Shown: positions 1 through 12,050 of the stretch, piece by piece
Numbering within the stretch: the first letter of the stretch is position 1
Layout of the letters: every line of letters starts with the position of its first letter
From: Microcebus murinus
Taxonomy: Eukaryota; Chordata; Mammalia; Primates; Cheirogaleidae
Reading direction: 5' to 3'
Length of the DNA: 64,000 nt
Assembly (NCBI RefSeq): GCF_040939455.1
Contig: NC_134109.1
Coordinates: 67,930,501 to 67,994,500 of the forward strand
Translations under genes and position numbers: made by a program
Notes under the pieces: generated by a model
Database searches by the model: none
What the model was told of the DNA's origin: nothing
What the model saw: only the letters and a program-made list of their open reading frames with translations

Positions 1-611
1 TATTTCCTGAGTTCTTTCGCTGATTTCTTCCCATGTCAATCGGTTGTTGTTTCTTTCCTTAAGTTATTGTTTGGGTATTCACATACCTTGTTTAGTTTCT
101 GAGGCGTTAGGTGGTGTCTGTGGGTGAAATTGGACCACTCCCTGTATATTAAGTCAGTGGGTGCCGTGGAAAGGCTGTGCAAGATGCCGTCCCTGTCAGT
201 AGGTGGTGTTTGCTTGGAGGAACAGGCTATGCTGTTGATTTTGTGTCCTGTTAACAGCTCTTGTTCTGGGCGGAGCTGGGTTGGGTAAGCCTGCCCTCAG
301 GCTGTTAGCAGGGGTCAAAGTTCTGTCCTCTGCTTCCAGGGAATGCTGTCAGGGCGGGGCTGGAATGGTGCTGCTCAGCCAGAAAGTCCTTACTGCTGGT
401 CTGCGGGCTGCTCCGGTGGTCTCAGCCTCCAGTTCTCCTCCGCAGCCTCCTCCCGTGGAGTCTCCCGGGGTCTCAGGTACCCCTCCTTCCGGCCCTTGTC
501 CGCTGTATGCTTGTCTTCTTGCTTCTTCCCTCTAATTTCTGCTACAATCTGTCTTTTCTTCAGAGACACTCTGTCTGGCGGTGTTATTCGTCCGCCATCT
601 TGCTCCGCCCC
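1..611 (-). mobile_element. L1 retrotransposon, 5' UTR (element runs off the left edge)
   Basis: Read on the minus strand, the block begins at 611 with 'ggggcggagcaagatggcgg', the typical 5' terminus of a primate L1, and continues as GC- and CpG-richer L1 5' UTR to the window edge. The 'aagatggcgg' at 592-601 is a YY1-type site, which in L1 directs the transcription start. Because the 5' end is complete, the element outside the window could be full length. Its target-site duplication would begin at 612 ('aggaaatgttttaaatg'); the other copy is outside. Open frames at 281-535 and 343-666 overlap this UTR and are not genes. Confidence 0.8.
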
Positions 612-2540
612 AGGAAATGTTTTAAATGTTAGATTTAGAGAATATTTTGAAAAAGTTTTGCTCTGATTTGAAAAATTTTAGAAAACACGTAACCTTGTTT
701 CAACTGTATCTTAGGTTTTTATAAGTTTCATGCACTTAAAAATGGGAGTTCTTAAAGTCTCAAGAGTTTTTTAGTGTTGTATCTGAAATCTGTTCTAAAA
801 TAGAATTAGCTTAAATCAAGAAAACTTAAAATTTACCTAAGGTTTGAATCAACAAATATATGATATAAGGGGCTTATCTTGTATGTGCTGGAGAGTTTAT
901 TCATTTATTTGTTTATTTTTAGTGGTAGCTACATTTTTGTTTTATTAATCTATAACTTCTGTCATCAAATGGTCCTCTAATGGGAAAACATCTGAACCAC
1001 TTCCTAAGCCTTCCACATCTTTTTATGTATGGGTTTAGTGCTTTCCCCCTCTTCTGTCTTTTCTTCACTGTGAGTAAAAGAAACATACTCATTCAGCCGC
1101 ACATAATTAAAATGTTTATTTCCGTGTTAAGTTAATCCTTGTGTGGCTTTTGTCCATTTGAATGTGGTTGGGATAGATTTACCTATTGCCAGTGCCATCT
1201 GCTATCAGTGATGTTCTCAAGTCAATACATTGTTTTCTTAGTTTGTCAACCAGCTATTAGATATCATGATGACATGAGTGCTCAGTAAAAATTGGTGGGT
1301 GCCAACAATTTGAACTCCTTTTGGTTTGTTTTCTCTTATTACTCTTTGTTCTCTTTTTTGTTTGTTTTGATATGGTTCAGTTCACTTTTTAAGGCCTGTC
1401 TGACATTTTGGGTGATAATATTGTCATAATTCATAATGTACCAGTGAGAGCATTCCAGCTTAACCTTCTCTTTGGTACTTTATTTCTACCCATTACTATA
1501 GAATGGGTACATGGGTGATGTAGAACTGACTTAAATGGTTCTTGAAGTTTAAACTTGTAAATGTGGAGGTTCTGTTACAGAATCCCTTGAATGTGTGATG
1601 CTTATGAAATCTTCATCTTATCTTAATCCTCCAAATGGCATATCCTTTATAGCTCTTGGCAGTGTTATTTTTCAGCTTTGTGGTATCATTTGTTAAAGTT
1701 TGGATGTAGTGATTGACAGGGTTAAAAAGTATACACACAATGTAAATAAACACAGGTTTTTTCTGGGTGTAGAACAGGATTTGTTCTTTAGATATGAAAC
1801 CTACAAGAAGAATGTGCTTACTGAACATATAAACAAGGAAAGAGGAGATGAAAATAGTCTAGGCTAGGTTTATAATTGAAGCAGACATGAGTCACAGGCT
1901 CAGAGAATCAGTCCTGTGAACATAATGTCTCCTACGTGGAGAGTTGGTATATAGAGGGAAAAGAAAGCCAACCAAGTCTCCTCTTATTTGGTAGTCTGAT
2001 GGTAGAAAGGAGATTTATTATTTCCTTCCTTAAAGAATTAAATGTTATGACCAGGGATGTTGTGTAAGGTTGTGCTGTTCTTGCACTGCTCCAGAGGTGG
2101 TTGTCCAAGAGAGCAGGTGCAAGCTACTCTGTAGTCGGTACCCTGTTCACCAGGCCACGGGCCCGGGTGTGGAGCATGGTTGGTCAGAGAAAGGTGCCAT
2201 TTTTGTCTCACAAGAATGTCTTCCAGGCCTGTAGTTATTTACAGCATTTGTTTTCCTCTCAACTCTTTGAGGGTGGAAGTTTACTAATTTACTTTGGTGT
2301 TCTTAACACTATGTTTGGACTGAAGCTGAAAAGAGAGTAGGGAAGCCTGATAATTGGATCAATGAAATGTATTTTGATATGTATTCCAGTTTGGGGGAAA
2401 GAGTATACCTCAAAACCATAATGTTTAAGGAGCACTCTACTAAGGTTATCATGTAGTAAGGATACTGACTTGCAGAATCTCTGACCTATTTTTTCATTTC
2501 AAAATCCAGAGATAATCACATTAACATTTTGGAAAACTTT
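612..2540. other. AT-rich intronic DNA, no recognisable feature
   Basis: I see no splice-bounded exon, recognisable repeat or RNA gene here. Frames at 1613-1828 (-) and 2101-2340 (+) show no family resemblance and are treated as chance. Confidence 0.5.
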
Positions 2541-2885
2541 TTTCTAGACATCTCTTTATGCATATAAATATATACATACACTTGTACATTTATGAGCACA
2601 TTTTCTGTTTTGTAACCTTCTTTTTTTCACTCTATTGTTTCATGGTCACTTTTCCAAGTCAATATTTATAGGTCTATCCCATGGTTTTAAAAGGATATGT
2701 CATATTCTGTTAGGTAGATGGTCTATTCTGTATTTCACCAATGAAGATTGATATTTAGGTTGTTTATAGTGTTTTTCTCTTAAAATGAATCTGAGGGAGG
2801 CATGCATCTATAATAAACATGCACATGTGAATGCTCACACCACTTTCTCTTATACCAGAGTTGCTGGTTCATAGGGCTCCAACTC
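2541..2885 (-). mobile_element. Old L1 (L1M-type) 3' fragment
   Basis: The plus strand reads like the antisense of an ancient L1 ORF2 end and 3' UTR: a run resembling 'catggtcacttttccaagtc', then 'gatatttaggttgtttatag', then 'agttgctggttcatagggct'. It is strongly diverged, with no tail or duplication visible. Subfamily not assigned. Confidence 0.55.
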
Positions 2886-3044
2886 AAATGTTAATCTCTG
2901 TGAGAGAGCAATTATAATGCTTCTTTATAATCCTTAGAGCAGTGGAGTGGGTTAAAAGTGACAGTTTATTCATAAAAGCACATATCTAAGGATGCTAATT
3001 TACAGTCTTGAAGCAAACTTGGGAGATTCATTTAGTGGTTATCT

Positions 3045-3125
3045 TGATTGTGCATGTGGGATTGAATGTGGAAGTGCTTTGTAAATCATGAAGTGCTATG
3101 CAAACTTCAGGGATTCATTACTAGG
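3045..3125 (+). repeat. MIR-like SINE remnant
   Basis: 'gaagtgctttgtaaatcatg' followed by 'aagtgctatgcaaac' resembles the 3' half of MIR/MIR3. Short and weak. Confidence 0.35.
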
Positions 3126-3206
3126 GCTTTACACAGTATCTGCCATGTATGGAGGCTTTTCATCTATTTTATAAATAATTTATGAAATATAGGGGGAAAA
3201 ACCCGA

Positions 3207-3330
3207 AGACAGTGGTTCTGAATCTTATACAGCGGAATAAACCAAAGAGTTCATCCAGAAAACAAGTCCTAGGCCCTGCCCCCAGGTCCCCTGAATCTCT
3301 GTGAGCAGGACCTGGGCACCCCAGGTGAAA
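3207..3330. mobile_element. MER5/MER58-type non-autonomous hAT transposon
   Basis: It starts with 'cagtggttctgaatctta', the terminal inverted repeat start of MER5/MER58-type hAT-Charlie elements. A central 'ggccctgcccccaggtcccc' and 'gacctgggcacc' match their GC-rich core. The right terminus is degraded. Confidence 0.6.
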
Positions 3331-5880
3331 GAGATATGCAGTCTTAATTTGAAATTCTTCTTTTAAGATATTTCTTGCCTTTCTCCAGCTATTTTTCTAG
3401 CAGAATAGAAAATATTTTTAGCTTTTGTTCATATCCCTGTCATTTTTGTTTTTCCTGTTTAGAAGTTTCTGTCTTCTTCAATATGTTGTTAGAAGATTTT
3501 CTGTAGGCTTATTGATCTAGTTCCCATTTTGTAAAGCTTGTGAAGGCCTAAGTATGGGATTCTTGGTCTGCTATTTACCTACAGATTCTCACCATTGCAA
3601 GTCCATGCCATAGCCCTTGTTGTTTGTACCAGTAAAGAATGATTGAACTTGGAGTGATTGCACTTTTAAACTTTGAATGTTATCATCAGATTAAAGTTAT
3701 CTGTCTATTCTACTGGCATATCTGACTCTTCAGATTCTACTTGGAAGAACTATTGGTTAAGAGTAGTAGTTGAACTGCGTGGAAAGATTGGCTTGGTGGA
3801 CTAACATTTTTGTCTAATTTATTGTTTATCTACATGCCTACATGACATAAACTAACGTTTTCATCTTGCGAACTATCTTATGAAAGAGTAATGTTGTCTA
3901 AGTAAAAATTTTGTATATTAAGAATCAGCGACCTTTCCTTAAGTAAACATTCATAAAAGGGCTAAATTGGCCTCTAATTATCTCATTGGTCCTAATATGA
4001 AATAAAAAAAAAAGATTGTCTTTGCATAACAAATGCATATTTCCTGACTACCTATAACGTTTTTGAGCTTTGGAGCAAAATTAATATTTTTAGATTATCT
4101 TTAGATTTCATGATGGTGTAAAAACATGACTTGTAGCATTTAGTATTTATAATCTGTGGAGTTTAAGCAAGATAATTTAACATTTCTCTACTTTGGTTTC
4201 AACATTTACAACATTGACCTTTTCCTTGTTAAGGTAATTCTGTTTCTTTGTCAAGACCCGAGGCATAGAGAAGAAACAAATACAGTTAAGTTTTATTCAT
4301 ATTCATCCTTCAGGATATTATAATGGGCAGTGCAGAGGGTTGATTGTGCATTGGGAGCAGTACTGGAACCCTTTTATAGGAGGCATCAAAATCATTCAGG
4401 CCAGGGTTGGTGAAAACCTAAATTAAGGTGGAGGAAGTGAGAATGAAGAAAAACTGGTAGAGTCCAGAAATATTAAATCAAAGCCATAGGACTGGGAGGT
4501 TGGGAGCTTTGAGGGAGGAGGAGGAGTCTAGGTTAACTCTCCGTGGAAATACTTAGTCTGCAGCTAGATAACATGGGTTTAAAGCCAGGAAGGCATACTG
4601 AGCTAGATGCATGATTAATGTCATCAGATTATAGGTGGGAGTCAAAGTTGCATTTGTAGAATTTCAAAAACAAAGTGACAATGCAGAGAAATCCAATTTT
4701 AGAAAATAATCTTATTTCCAAGTTATTTGGGTTCACCATACTGGAGTTCCTTTGCAGTAGAGAGGACCAGCTGATTCTCCTCAAAAGTCTTCCAGGGTGA
4801 TATCACCTTGGCTCTTAAATTTGAAGACTGAAACTTTACATCAGCATGTTGAGTGCATCAGCCTCAGTGTTGAGTCACGTTAACTAGTTTATGAGGCTGA
4901 TACCTAAAATTCCAGGTTCCTCATTTACAATGGCAAGTATAACTGTCAGAGAGTCCAAAATACTTGTTTTGGCATAGCACAGGGCCAAAACATCAGAAGA
5001 TTGCATGTTAAACATGAGATCAGAACAGGGAAGTGAATGAAGTTAGATAAATATCTAATAGTGTTAAACTAAATAGATGGCATTGTTGTCTCATCAGAGG
5101 AAGTTCTTCTCAAATGAGAAATATTTAAGGCCTTTTGGCAATTTTTAATTTGCTGGAAATTTTTAATTTCCCTATCCCTCCTCCTGGTCTTCTGACCACA
5201 GAGGACAAATATCATTTCCACTACTGGAAACCAAAAATGTTGATGCTGCAGGACAAAAACATCTTACACTTGTACTCCTTTACTAATGTGCTTCATCTGC
5301 CTGATCCTGAGGTCATTTGAGTTTGCAACTCCCACCCTAAAGGACAGTCTTATTTTCCTGGTGGCACGGGTGCTGGAGGGCCATTCACTTACAGTAACCA
5401 TGTACTAACAAAAATGGGATATGTTTGGGTGAGGTGGCCAAAAGTGAAAAGAAGATACATGAAAAAGGCCTTGAGGAAGATCAAAACTAACCATGATTAG
5501 TTTTTGCATCTAACGCTTACTGACTGCTTTGACTTGCAAATCATATTGTAGGTTGGTTCTTGGATGGAAAAGCTTTGTAATTATATCCTACAGAAGCTGT
5601 GGACCAAGAAAAGAAAAGGCTTCCATGGGGTGATGTAGGTTGAAGTAACTATGGTCATTGGTGCACCATTGCTGTGCATTGTTGTGTTCCGCTTACTTTC
5701 TTGCAGTGGGGTCTCAGCCTTGGGCTGGACATTGATTAACCAACAGTAAGAGGTCAGACCTGATAAAGCTGCTTGGTTGAATCAGGAGGAAAACCCCATT
5801 ACTCCTGTATTCTTTCCAGAAATGATTCATTCTTCCTTCCCATTCCCATCACCACCCTTTCTAGTTTAGACTTCAGTTCT
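3331..5880. other. Intronic DNA, largely unique
   Basis: No exon or RNA gene recognised. A purine-rich part at about 4430-4545 faintly resembles an ancient interspersed repeat but is too diverged to name. The frame at 5135-5320 has no family resemblance. Confidence 0.45.
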
Positions 5881-5884
5881 TTAG

Positions 5885-6030
5885 GCCAACAGTTTTTAAA
5901 TTAGGTGGTAGGATGACTACATGGCTGCATGAGAGCAAGTTAGAGTTGTTTAAAATACAGATCCAAGGATTCTGATTTGGTGGGTATCAAGGAGGGGCCC
6001 AGGAGTCTGCGTTTTTGAAAAGCTTTCTAT
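5885..6030. mobile_element. MER5A-type hAT transposon remnant
   Basis: 'aaaatacagatccaaggatt', 'ctgatttggtgggt' and 'aggggcccaggagtctgcg' are the core of a MER5A-like element; both termini are eroded. The short frame at 6015-6209 begins in it and is not a gene. Confidence 0.55.
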
Positions 6031-6539
6031 GCCACATTCAGATGCACAAGCAGATTTGGGATAGTCTTATAGGTTACTGCCACAAAGTTATTGCTATAAT
6101 GGTACTCCTTTTACAGTCTGATTCTCTCCCTTCTAACCCACTGTACATTCCCGTTCCTAGGGTGACACTAAAAACATACACATATGTGTGCTCCACACAG
6201 GCCTGTTAATATCATTGCCCTGAACAGAAACTTTCAATAATTTCACATGGAGTGAGTCTGATAATTGTCTACTACTAAGTTTCCTGAGGATGATGCCTAT
6301 TAATTCCTCACCCTTATGACATTTAGTATAGAGCCTTCCATATGAGAGACCATTTATCCCTATTTAGGGGGTCTCATACCCATGAGTGAGAAAAGTGAGG
6401 CTTTGGTAAATTAAGTTGGGTTTCACTTTTGCACATACCTTCTGGTGTGGATGGCAGCATTTACTCAGTTACTACAAGTTCAGAGGGCCTTTTATTTTTA
6501 TATCATAGTAGTGAAGTTAATCAAGGTTTTCCACTTTGA

Positions 6540-6760
6540 AACACATTTTTAAACCCAGGCACTAGAATAAGTGATCTATATGTATTTTTTAATTTAATTC
6601 TTCAGTTCCAGAAAGTAGGTGAAGATATCTCCATGTTGTAGTTAGTAAACTGATGATATGCAATTTTAAGAGATTTACTCATAAATCACATAAGTATAGA
6701 TGTTGGAGCTATAATTTGAACTTGGGTTTGTTTGATTCAAAAATTTGTGTTCAGTGAAAT
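6540..6760 (-). repeat. MIR SINE
   Basis: The plus strand shows the MIR antisense order: a 'aacccaggcactagaataag' start, a degraded 'gatgaggaaactga' counterpart near 6650, then 'ttggagctataatttgaact', which corresponds to the 'gccgggattcgaaccc' part. Diverged. Confidence 0.5.
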
Positions 6761-8159
6761 TACTGGTTTTATCTTTCCCCTTTTTAAAATTTTTTTGGTC
6801 TTAGTTACTGAATTTCACTATACAAAACAAAATGGTAATGTCATTTCCATTTCTCACCAGTTTTCCAAAAAGAACAGAATTTCCTAAGAGTTTGGTAAAA
6901 CATGCATGTTTTCTTTTTTTTCTGACAGATTGTATACAATAAAATGATAGCTTTCTATTTCTTTTAACTACAGTTTTAGAAAAATGTGAATCTGTGATGA
7001 AAAAGCAAAAGCTGTGCCAGTGGGGAAGGTTCTGGTCAGAGGATGCCAGATGAATTTGGGACTGTGGCTTGCTTTCTGCATTGCATTGAGCTACCACTGG
7101 CTTTCTTTTTTACCTGTTCCCCAATGGTGAGAGTTGGGAGGCCTTGGAGCTAGAAAAGAACTAGTATGTGTTTCTCTCTTTTGGAAAAATGTCCCTGGTA
7201 AATTACAACACCCTGCTTAAGTTGAAAGTCATGGGGCAAATCATTATGGAGGAAATTCTGTTTGCTAACTTAAAGGAAATCATAGTATATCATATATACT
7301 ACTATCATATATACTGTACTAAATCATAGTATATCATATATACATAGTATATCATATAGTACATCATATATCATAGCAACATGCTGCTTTATTTCTTAAT
7401 TATTGGGCACCCATTGCCAGTTAACCACAGGAGCATAACATGTAGGAACTCCCGGGTAACTTTTCCAACATACTTAGCATTAGTCAGATACGTTTTTAGA
7501 ATTCTGTGTTCACTTTTGCTGAAGAAATATGTGGATTATTTATCAAGGGTCCAAAGTGTGGCAACTAGATGCAGAGGAACACTGGAAAGTAGGGCCCACT
7601 GAAAGAGGCTAATAAATAAGAATTTCTTACCTAGCCTAATCAAAGGCAGCAGAAGGGTATTAATTTAATGGTCTTCTGTTGCATGTATAGTTACTATGTA
7701 GAAGATGATATAATTATTTCCACTATGAATAGAATTAGGGAAATGGATTTGCACTAGAGTTAAAAGAGGTTTTAAAGGAGTATGAAGAACTTCTTGACTT
7801 TAAGGATTGTTGGGCAGTGGAAAGATTTCTCAACTGCAAGTGTGAAATCTTGTTCCTTACGGGACAGGAATAGGGTGGATACTGCTTGTCAGTTCAAGTT
7901 CGGTGCCTTTGGGGTGGAAATGAACAAACTTTCTAGATCCCATTTCATGCTGCTCATCTCACATTGTGTTTGACATTTTCAGGGCGTAAATGCATATTCC
8001 TTTTTTATTTTTTCGTTATTACAAATATGAAGACCTTGCTTTTAATGTTTCTATAATGCATTTCAAGTAAGAGGTTAAACTGCAAATTGGAAATTACCTC
8101 ACCTGCAAATCAGCGTGCTGCTCATTCTTATATGAGACCTTACAATGTTGTCAGTTCCA
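6761..8159. other. STXBP6: Intronic DNA upstream of the STXBP6 exon
   Basis: Apart from the AT-rich tandem repeat at 7277-7376, nothing is recognised. Frames at 6801-7097 (-), 7381-7602 (+) and 7782-7973 (+) look like chance. Confidence 0.45.
7277..7376. repeat. AT-rich imperfect tandem repeat
   Basis: A 20-bp-plus unit containing 'catagtatatcatatata' occurs at about 7277 and again at 7321, followed by shorter variants ('atagtatatcatatag', 'acatcatatatcatag'). Simple AT-rich expansion, able to form local hairpins. Confidence 0.8.
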
Positions 8160-8185
8160 ACTTTCCTTTTCTTTTTCTTCTTTAG
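8160..8185 (+). other. STXBP6: Splice acceptor and polypyrimidine tract of the STXBP6 exon
   Basis: A pyrimidine run with almost no purines (8161-8183) leads straight into AG at 8184-8185. The exon starts at 8186. A possible branch point lies just upstream near 'tgttgtcagttccaact'. Confidence 0.9.
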
Positions 8186-8220
8186 AAAATTCACTACGTG
8201 CCCTCCTCACTTGTTCTACG
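8186..8220 (+). other. STXBP6: 5' UTR part of the first coding exon
   Basis: These 35 bases lie between the acceptor and the ATG. The start context is 'ctacgATGa', with the favourable purine A at -3. No upstream ATG lies within the exon part of the leader. Confidence 0.85.
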
Positions 8221-8374
8221 ATGAGTGCCAAATCTGCCATCAGCAAGGAAATTTTTGCACCTCTTGATGAAAGGATGCTGGGAGCTGTCCAAGTCAAGAG
8301 GAGGACAAAGAAAAAGATTCCTTTCTTGGCAACTGGGGGTCAAGGCGAATACTTAACTTACATCTGCCTGTCAG
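8221..8374 (+). CDS. STXBP6: STXBP6 (amisyn), first coding exon
   Basis: This exon encodes residues 1-51 plus the first base of codon 52, in a gene whose product is about 210 residues. It was recognised from the N-terminus 'MSAKSAISKEIFAPLDERML', continuing through 'GAVQVKRRTKKKIPFLATGG' to 'QGEYLTYICLS'. Amisyn is a vertebrate, brain-enriched syntaxin-binding protein with an N-terminal PH-like domain and a C-terminal R-SNARE-like coiled coil. It lacks a membrane anchor and restrains SNARE-driven exocytosis. The exon carries the start of the PH-like domain, including the basic run K26-R-R-T-K-K-K32, which fits the reported PI(4,5)P2 binding. The exon is preceded by a strong acceptor and followed by CAG|GTAATG, leaving an open phase-1 codon (G|..), which fits the Val that follows in the known protein. 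There is no frame damage. The remaining coding exons were not found here and should lie to the right. Confidence 0.96.
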
Positions 8375-8380
8375 GTAATG
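8375..8380 (+). other. STXBP6: Splice donor of the STXBP6 exon
   Basis: The junction reads CAG|GTAATG, a good match to the donor consensus except for T instead of G at +5. It follows codon 51 in phase 1. Confidence 0.9.
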
Positions 8381-10329
8381 AAAACTAGATATTAATATTA
8401 TTAAAGCAACTCCTATTTTAAAACAGTAAATTCTGAGTGTCCAGGAGTGTTATATGCACAGGTTTTGTAATGTCTGCTCTCCCAGCCTCCTCCCTGTTTC
8501 TCTGTTGTCTTCGTCTGATCCTTCTTTACTTGTGGCACTTGTAGTTGTGGGGTTGCCATGTATTGGAAAGGTAATGAAGTTCAATTTTAATGTATTTTTC
8601 TGTTCATTAAGAGCTTCTGTAAAGGGTTTGGCAGACACGTTTGTCCATACTTGCCTTCATCAGGATACCGCCAGAGTGAGCTGTCCTCTGGGATTTTTGT
8701 TTTAGAACAATGCCTGGTATTTGGGTAATTGTCATTACTAGCACTCTGAGTTTCATTGGCTTTCTTTTTCTAGACAGTTGCCAATAATCAGTAATGGCAT
8801 GTCTCAAGACTAATATTGGCACCTATGGAATGTGAGAAAATCAGTTTAGTTCACAAGTCATTGCTTTGCCTGACAGCCATAGCCTTGTCAGGAAGAGACA
8901 TCTGTTTATTAAGCTTAGAATTTTGTTGAATTTTTTTTCCCATTTTCTGTTTGTGATTATAGGAGATCTGTGGGATTTACTGTGGATTCACGCTAAGATT
9001 TTTGAGATAAAATTTGGATGAATTTTCCATGGAGTTATGAGTGATGCTAATCTAAGCATGTGGGACATTTGTAATATTCCTAATAATATTTCTTGTAATG
9101 GGGCAATGGAAGATTTAAGCTTACCTTAATTCATCTTTTATTATTTCCTTCAATTGTGGTTTGGTAATAAAGTTTTATTTTTTTGGACCCATTTTTAGCT
9201 TTTAAAAAAATTAAGCCTCTGATCATTTAAGTTTATCAGAACTAACTTTGGGCTAAAAATAACTTTTTACCAGAACATGTAAATTTAAAAGACTGCATAT
9301 TAGATTAAAATGAAATAAGAGCATAGAACTTTGGTTAGAGTAACTTTTCAGTGGTTAGAAGAAAGCTTTTATTTAAATGAATATGAGACAATTGACCTGG
9401 AAACATTGGCCTCTCTTTTTCCCAAATAAAGATTAAGTTAATAAAATTTGGTTACTGTTAGAAGATATTTGTATTTCTTTAGTGTGCTGTGCTGTGCCTG
9501 GCATATAGTGGGAGCTCAGTTAGTATCTAATGTCTAAGTGAAAGAAAGAAGTAGCTTTTCCTAATACCTTCCTAATATTTTGTTAATGAAACTCAGGTCT
9601 TAAAAATATTTCCATATTCTTAAATTTAGATTCTAGAGTTCTGTGTACACAATAATGAATATTTCAATAAATTTTGTTTTGTGTTTGAGCTAAGCTGAAT
9701 ATCAGCTGAGCACAGACACTTAGTGATTCTAATTTTTTTAAACTCTATTCTCTGAATGTTTCCTTGAGATTTCTTGTAGATGAGTAGTTGAAAGAAAGGT
9801 AGGTGAGAAGCCTGGTACATACCTGTACTTAAAAGAGAATAATTTGGTTTGCAATTCAGAGATATGCTACTGTCTGCCTGTTTCTGATCATGAAGTCTGC
9901 AAGAGTGATATGGGGATGCTAACAGCCTCATCTCAGTGAAATAACATAACCATTTCCCTGGTCATAGAAGATAATGACCTGGGACTTATTGGATAACTAC
10001 ATTTCCTTTACAAATTACCAAGACCTTCAGGTTTAATGTCCGAAACTATGAGAATTGCTTTTTTGTTGCATTCTAATGGAGGAAAATCTTTTGTTCTGAA
10101 AGTCTTCATTCTTTTCATGGCTTTGAATTTTGAGAGGATACATTGATAAAGTAGATCTGACATTTAAGCAGACAGTCTAGTGGAAATTGGAGCAGGAGAA
10201 GGCCAGGCAAACTTTGACACCCAAGTTTTTGCAGTTTGATTTTTCTCATAATTGAGAAAGAAGCAGCTGCCTTTATTTTCTATTTTATGTGAAGCTTAGA
10301 GGCATATCAGTCACATCATTGATAATGTT
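8381..10329. other. Intronic DNA after the exon
   Basis: Mostly unique AT-rich sequence. A short MIR 3'-end-like piece lies at about 9485-9530 ('tgcctggcatatagtgggag'). No exon, RNA gene or clear repeat otherwise. Confidence 0.45.
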
Positions 10330-10690
10330 TTAGTTAGCAATTAATTAGTCAAATATTTATTAAGTAACTTTTATGTGCTGGGCACTCTGAGTTCTGGGAG
10401 TACAACTATGAGAAACACTCACGCAGCTTACCTAATTTCATGGGGGAGAAGCCGTAGACATTAACAAGTTACTCACTAAAACAAACATAAACTAATAAGG
10501 TTAAAAAAGAAATATACAGTGATGTGAAAGCATGTATAAGGAGAATCTGACCTGGTTGGGAGAATCAAGAGCTTCAAGAAAAGTAGGGCTTCTCTGGTTT
10601 TGAAAAAAGGATTGTGTGAGTGAGAGGGCATTGCAGGCATAGGGAATGGCAGCTTCGTTAAAAGACTAAGCAGGATTTTGAGTTCCTCCT
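10330..10690. repeat. Ancient mammalian interspersed repeat, LINE2-like, unassigned
   Basis: 'aaatatttattaagtaactt' then 'tgtgctgggcactctgagtt', a stretch about stored counts of 'gagaatc', and 'gagggcattgcaggcatagg' follow the order of a widespread old mammalian repeat that I associate loosely with L2. The family is not assigned. Confidence 0.35.
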
Positions 10691-11400
10691 TTTCTCCTAT
10701 TCAGTCTACCAACGACCTCTTTGTAGCTCAACTGGCACAGGAGGCTGTGAAGTGAAAGCAGAGACCTGTAATGACAGGCTTCTTCCGGCTATTAGTGTGA
10801 ACTGCCTGCACTTTCTGGGAGGCCAGGCCCTTTAAGCTTTGTGTTTGGTTGATGAAAACCAGCTATTCATTTTGAGCAGGCAAACTTTGTCCAAATTAGG
10901 GCAAGGTCTGCAAATAATTTTTAACTGCTCTTCAAATAGCATGAAGCATTAAAATAAGAAAAAAGGGGTGGGGGAGAAGTGTCATGAGTTTAAAAGCTTG
11001 CCAAAGTATGCATCTAGGCATGGGTGTTTTATGTATGCCCAGTATGTTTTACTAACGTTTCTTTGTGTGAATTTTTTTTCCAGTATCTAGTACAGTTTAT
11101 GACCTGATAGTTAGAGGTCCCCGATTGTAAGACTTATTATTTTCAGCGTGAGTTATATGTACTTTGGAGGTATCCAAAAAAGGTGCTGGAGTGGGGGGAA
11201 ATAAGATGATCTTTCTTGGGTTATTTTGCTGTAATTCTGTAAGGAGAAAAATAATTTTTCTAGTTTAGCCATGGTATTTGGGATAGGATTTGAATGTTTC
11301 TCATTGGATTCCCTGATTGACATTGAATGATATGGAAGGATTTATATACCAAGATGCCTCTGCAATTAGTATTCTTGAAGCATTGGTTTCCACTTTTTCT
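10691..11400. other. Unique intronic DNA
   Basis: No repeat or gene recognised. The part at about 10720-10960 looks less degenerate than its surroundings (mixed composition, 'gggaggccaggccctttaag'), but I cannot judge conservation from one sequence. Confidence 0.35.
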
Positions 11401-11407
11401 TTTCAGC

Positions 11408-12050
11408 AATGACTAAAATTAAAATACAATACCAAGTGTTAACAAGTATGTTGAGCAATTTAAGCTTTCATACTTTGTTGATGAGAATGTAAAAGTGATA
11501 TAACTACTTTGGTTAACAATGTGGCACTTTTTATAAAGTCAAACACACACTCCATTCCTAGGCATATACTCAAGAGAAATAAAAACATATGTCCACATAA
11601 AGACTTGTACACAAATGTTCGTAACAGTCTTATTCATAATAACCCAAAATCAGAAGTAACTCAAATACCCATCTACATGTTGAATGAACAAATTATTTTA
11701 TATTTTTACCATGGACTACAACCTGGCAACGAAAAGAAATGAATTACCAATGTATACAGCAACATGGATGAATCTCAAAAGCATTATGTTGTATGAAAAA
11801 AAAAGAGACTATATACTGTGTGATTGTATTTATGTGAAATTGTAGAACAGACAAAACTAAGCTATAGTGACAGAACTGACTGTGAGGGAGCTCAGGGGAT
11901 TTTTTTTGCTGGGGTGCAAGTGTTAAATCGTTGTAGCAGTGATTACCCAGGTGTATACATAAAAATGTATACACCATAAACTTCACACTTAACATGGGTA
12001 CCTTTGATTATATGTAAATATATCTCAATAAAATTGATTTTTAAAAATTT
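11408..12050 (+). mobile_element. Old L1 (L1M-type), 3' end
   Basis: It reads in the sense of an old L1 3' end: 'ttgttgatgagaatgtaaaa', 'aaccatggactacaacctgg' in diverged form, 'caacatggatgaatctcaaa', 'gactatatactgtgtgattg', and a 3' UTR ending 'tatctcaataaaattgattt' followed by an A-rich remnant. The 11509-11742 frame is an ORF2 C-terminal remnant or chance. No target duplication found. Confidence 0.75.

Larger units (their letters stand above)
1..8185 (+). other. STXBP6: STXBP6 intron 1, 3' part (partial)
   Basis: Everything left of the STXBP6 exon up to the acceptor AG at 8184-8185 is read as the downstream part of the intron that precedes the first coding exon. It is AT-rich and holds an L1 5' UTR, an old L1 fragment, MER5-type and MIR repeats and an AT-rich tandem repeat, listed separately. 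No exon with a good splice pair was seen in it. That this is intron and not intergenic DNA is inferred, because the exon at 8186 starts with a splice acceptor. Confidence 0.75.
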
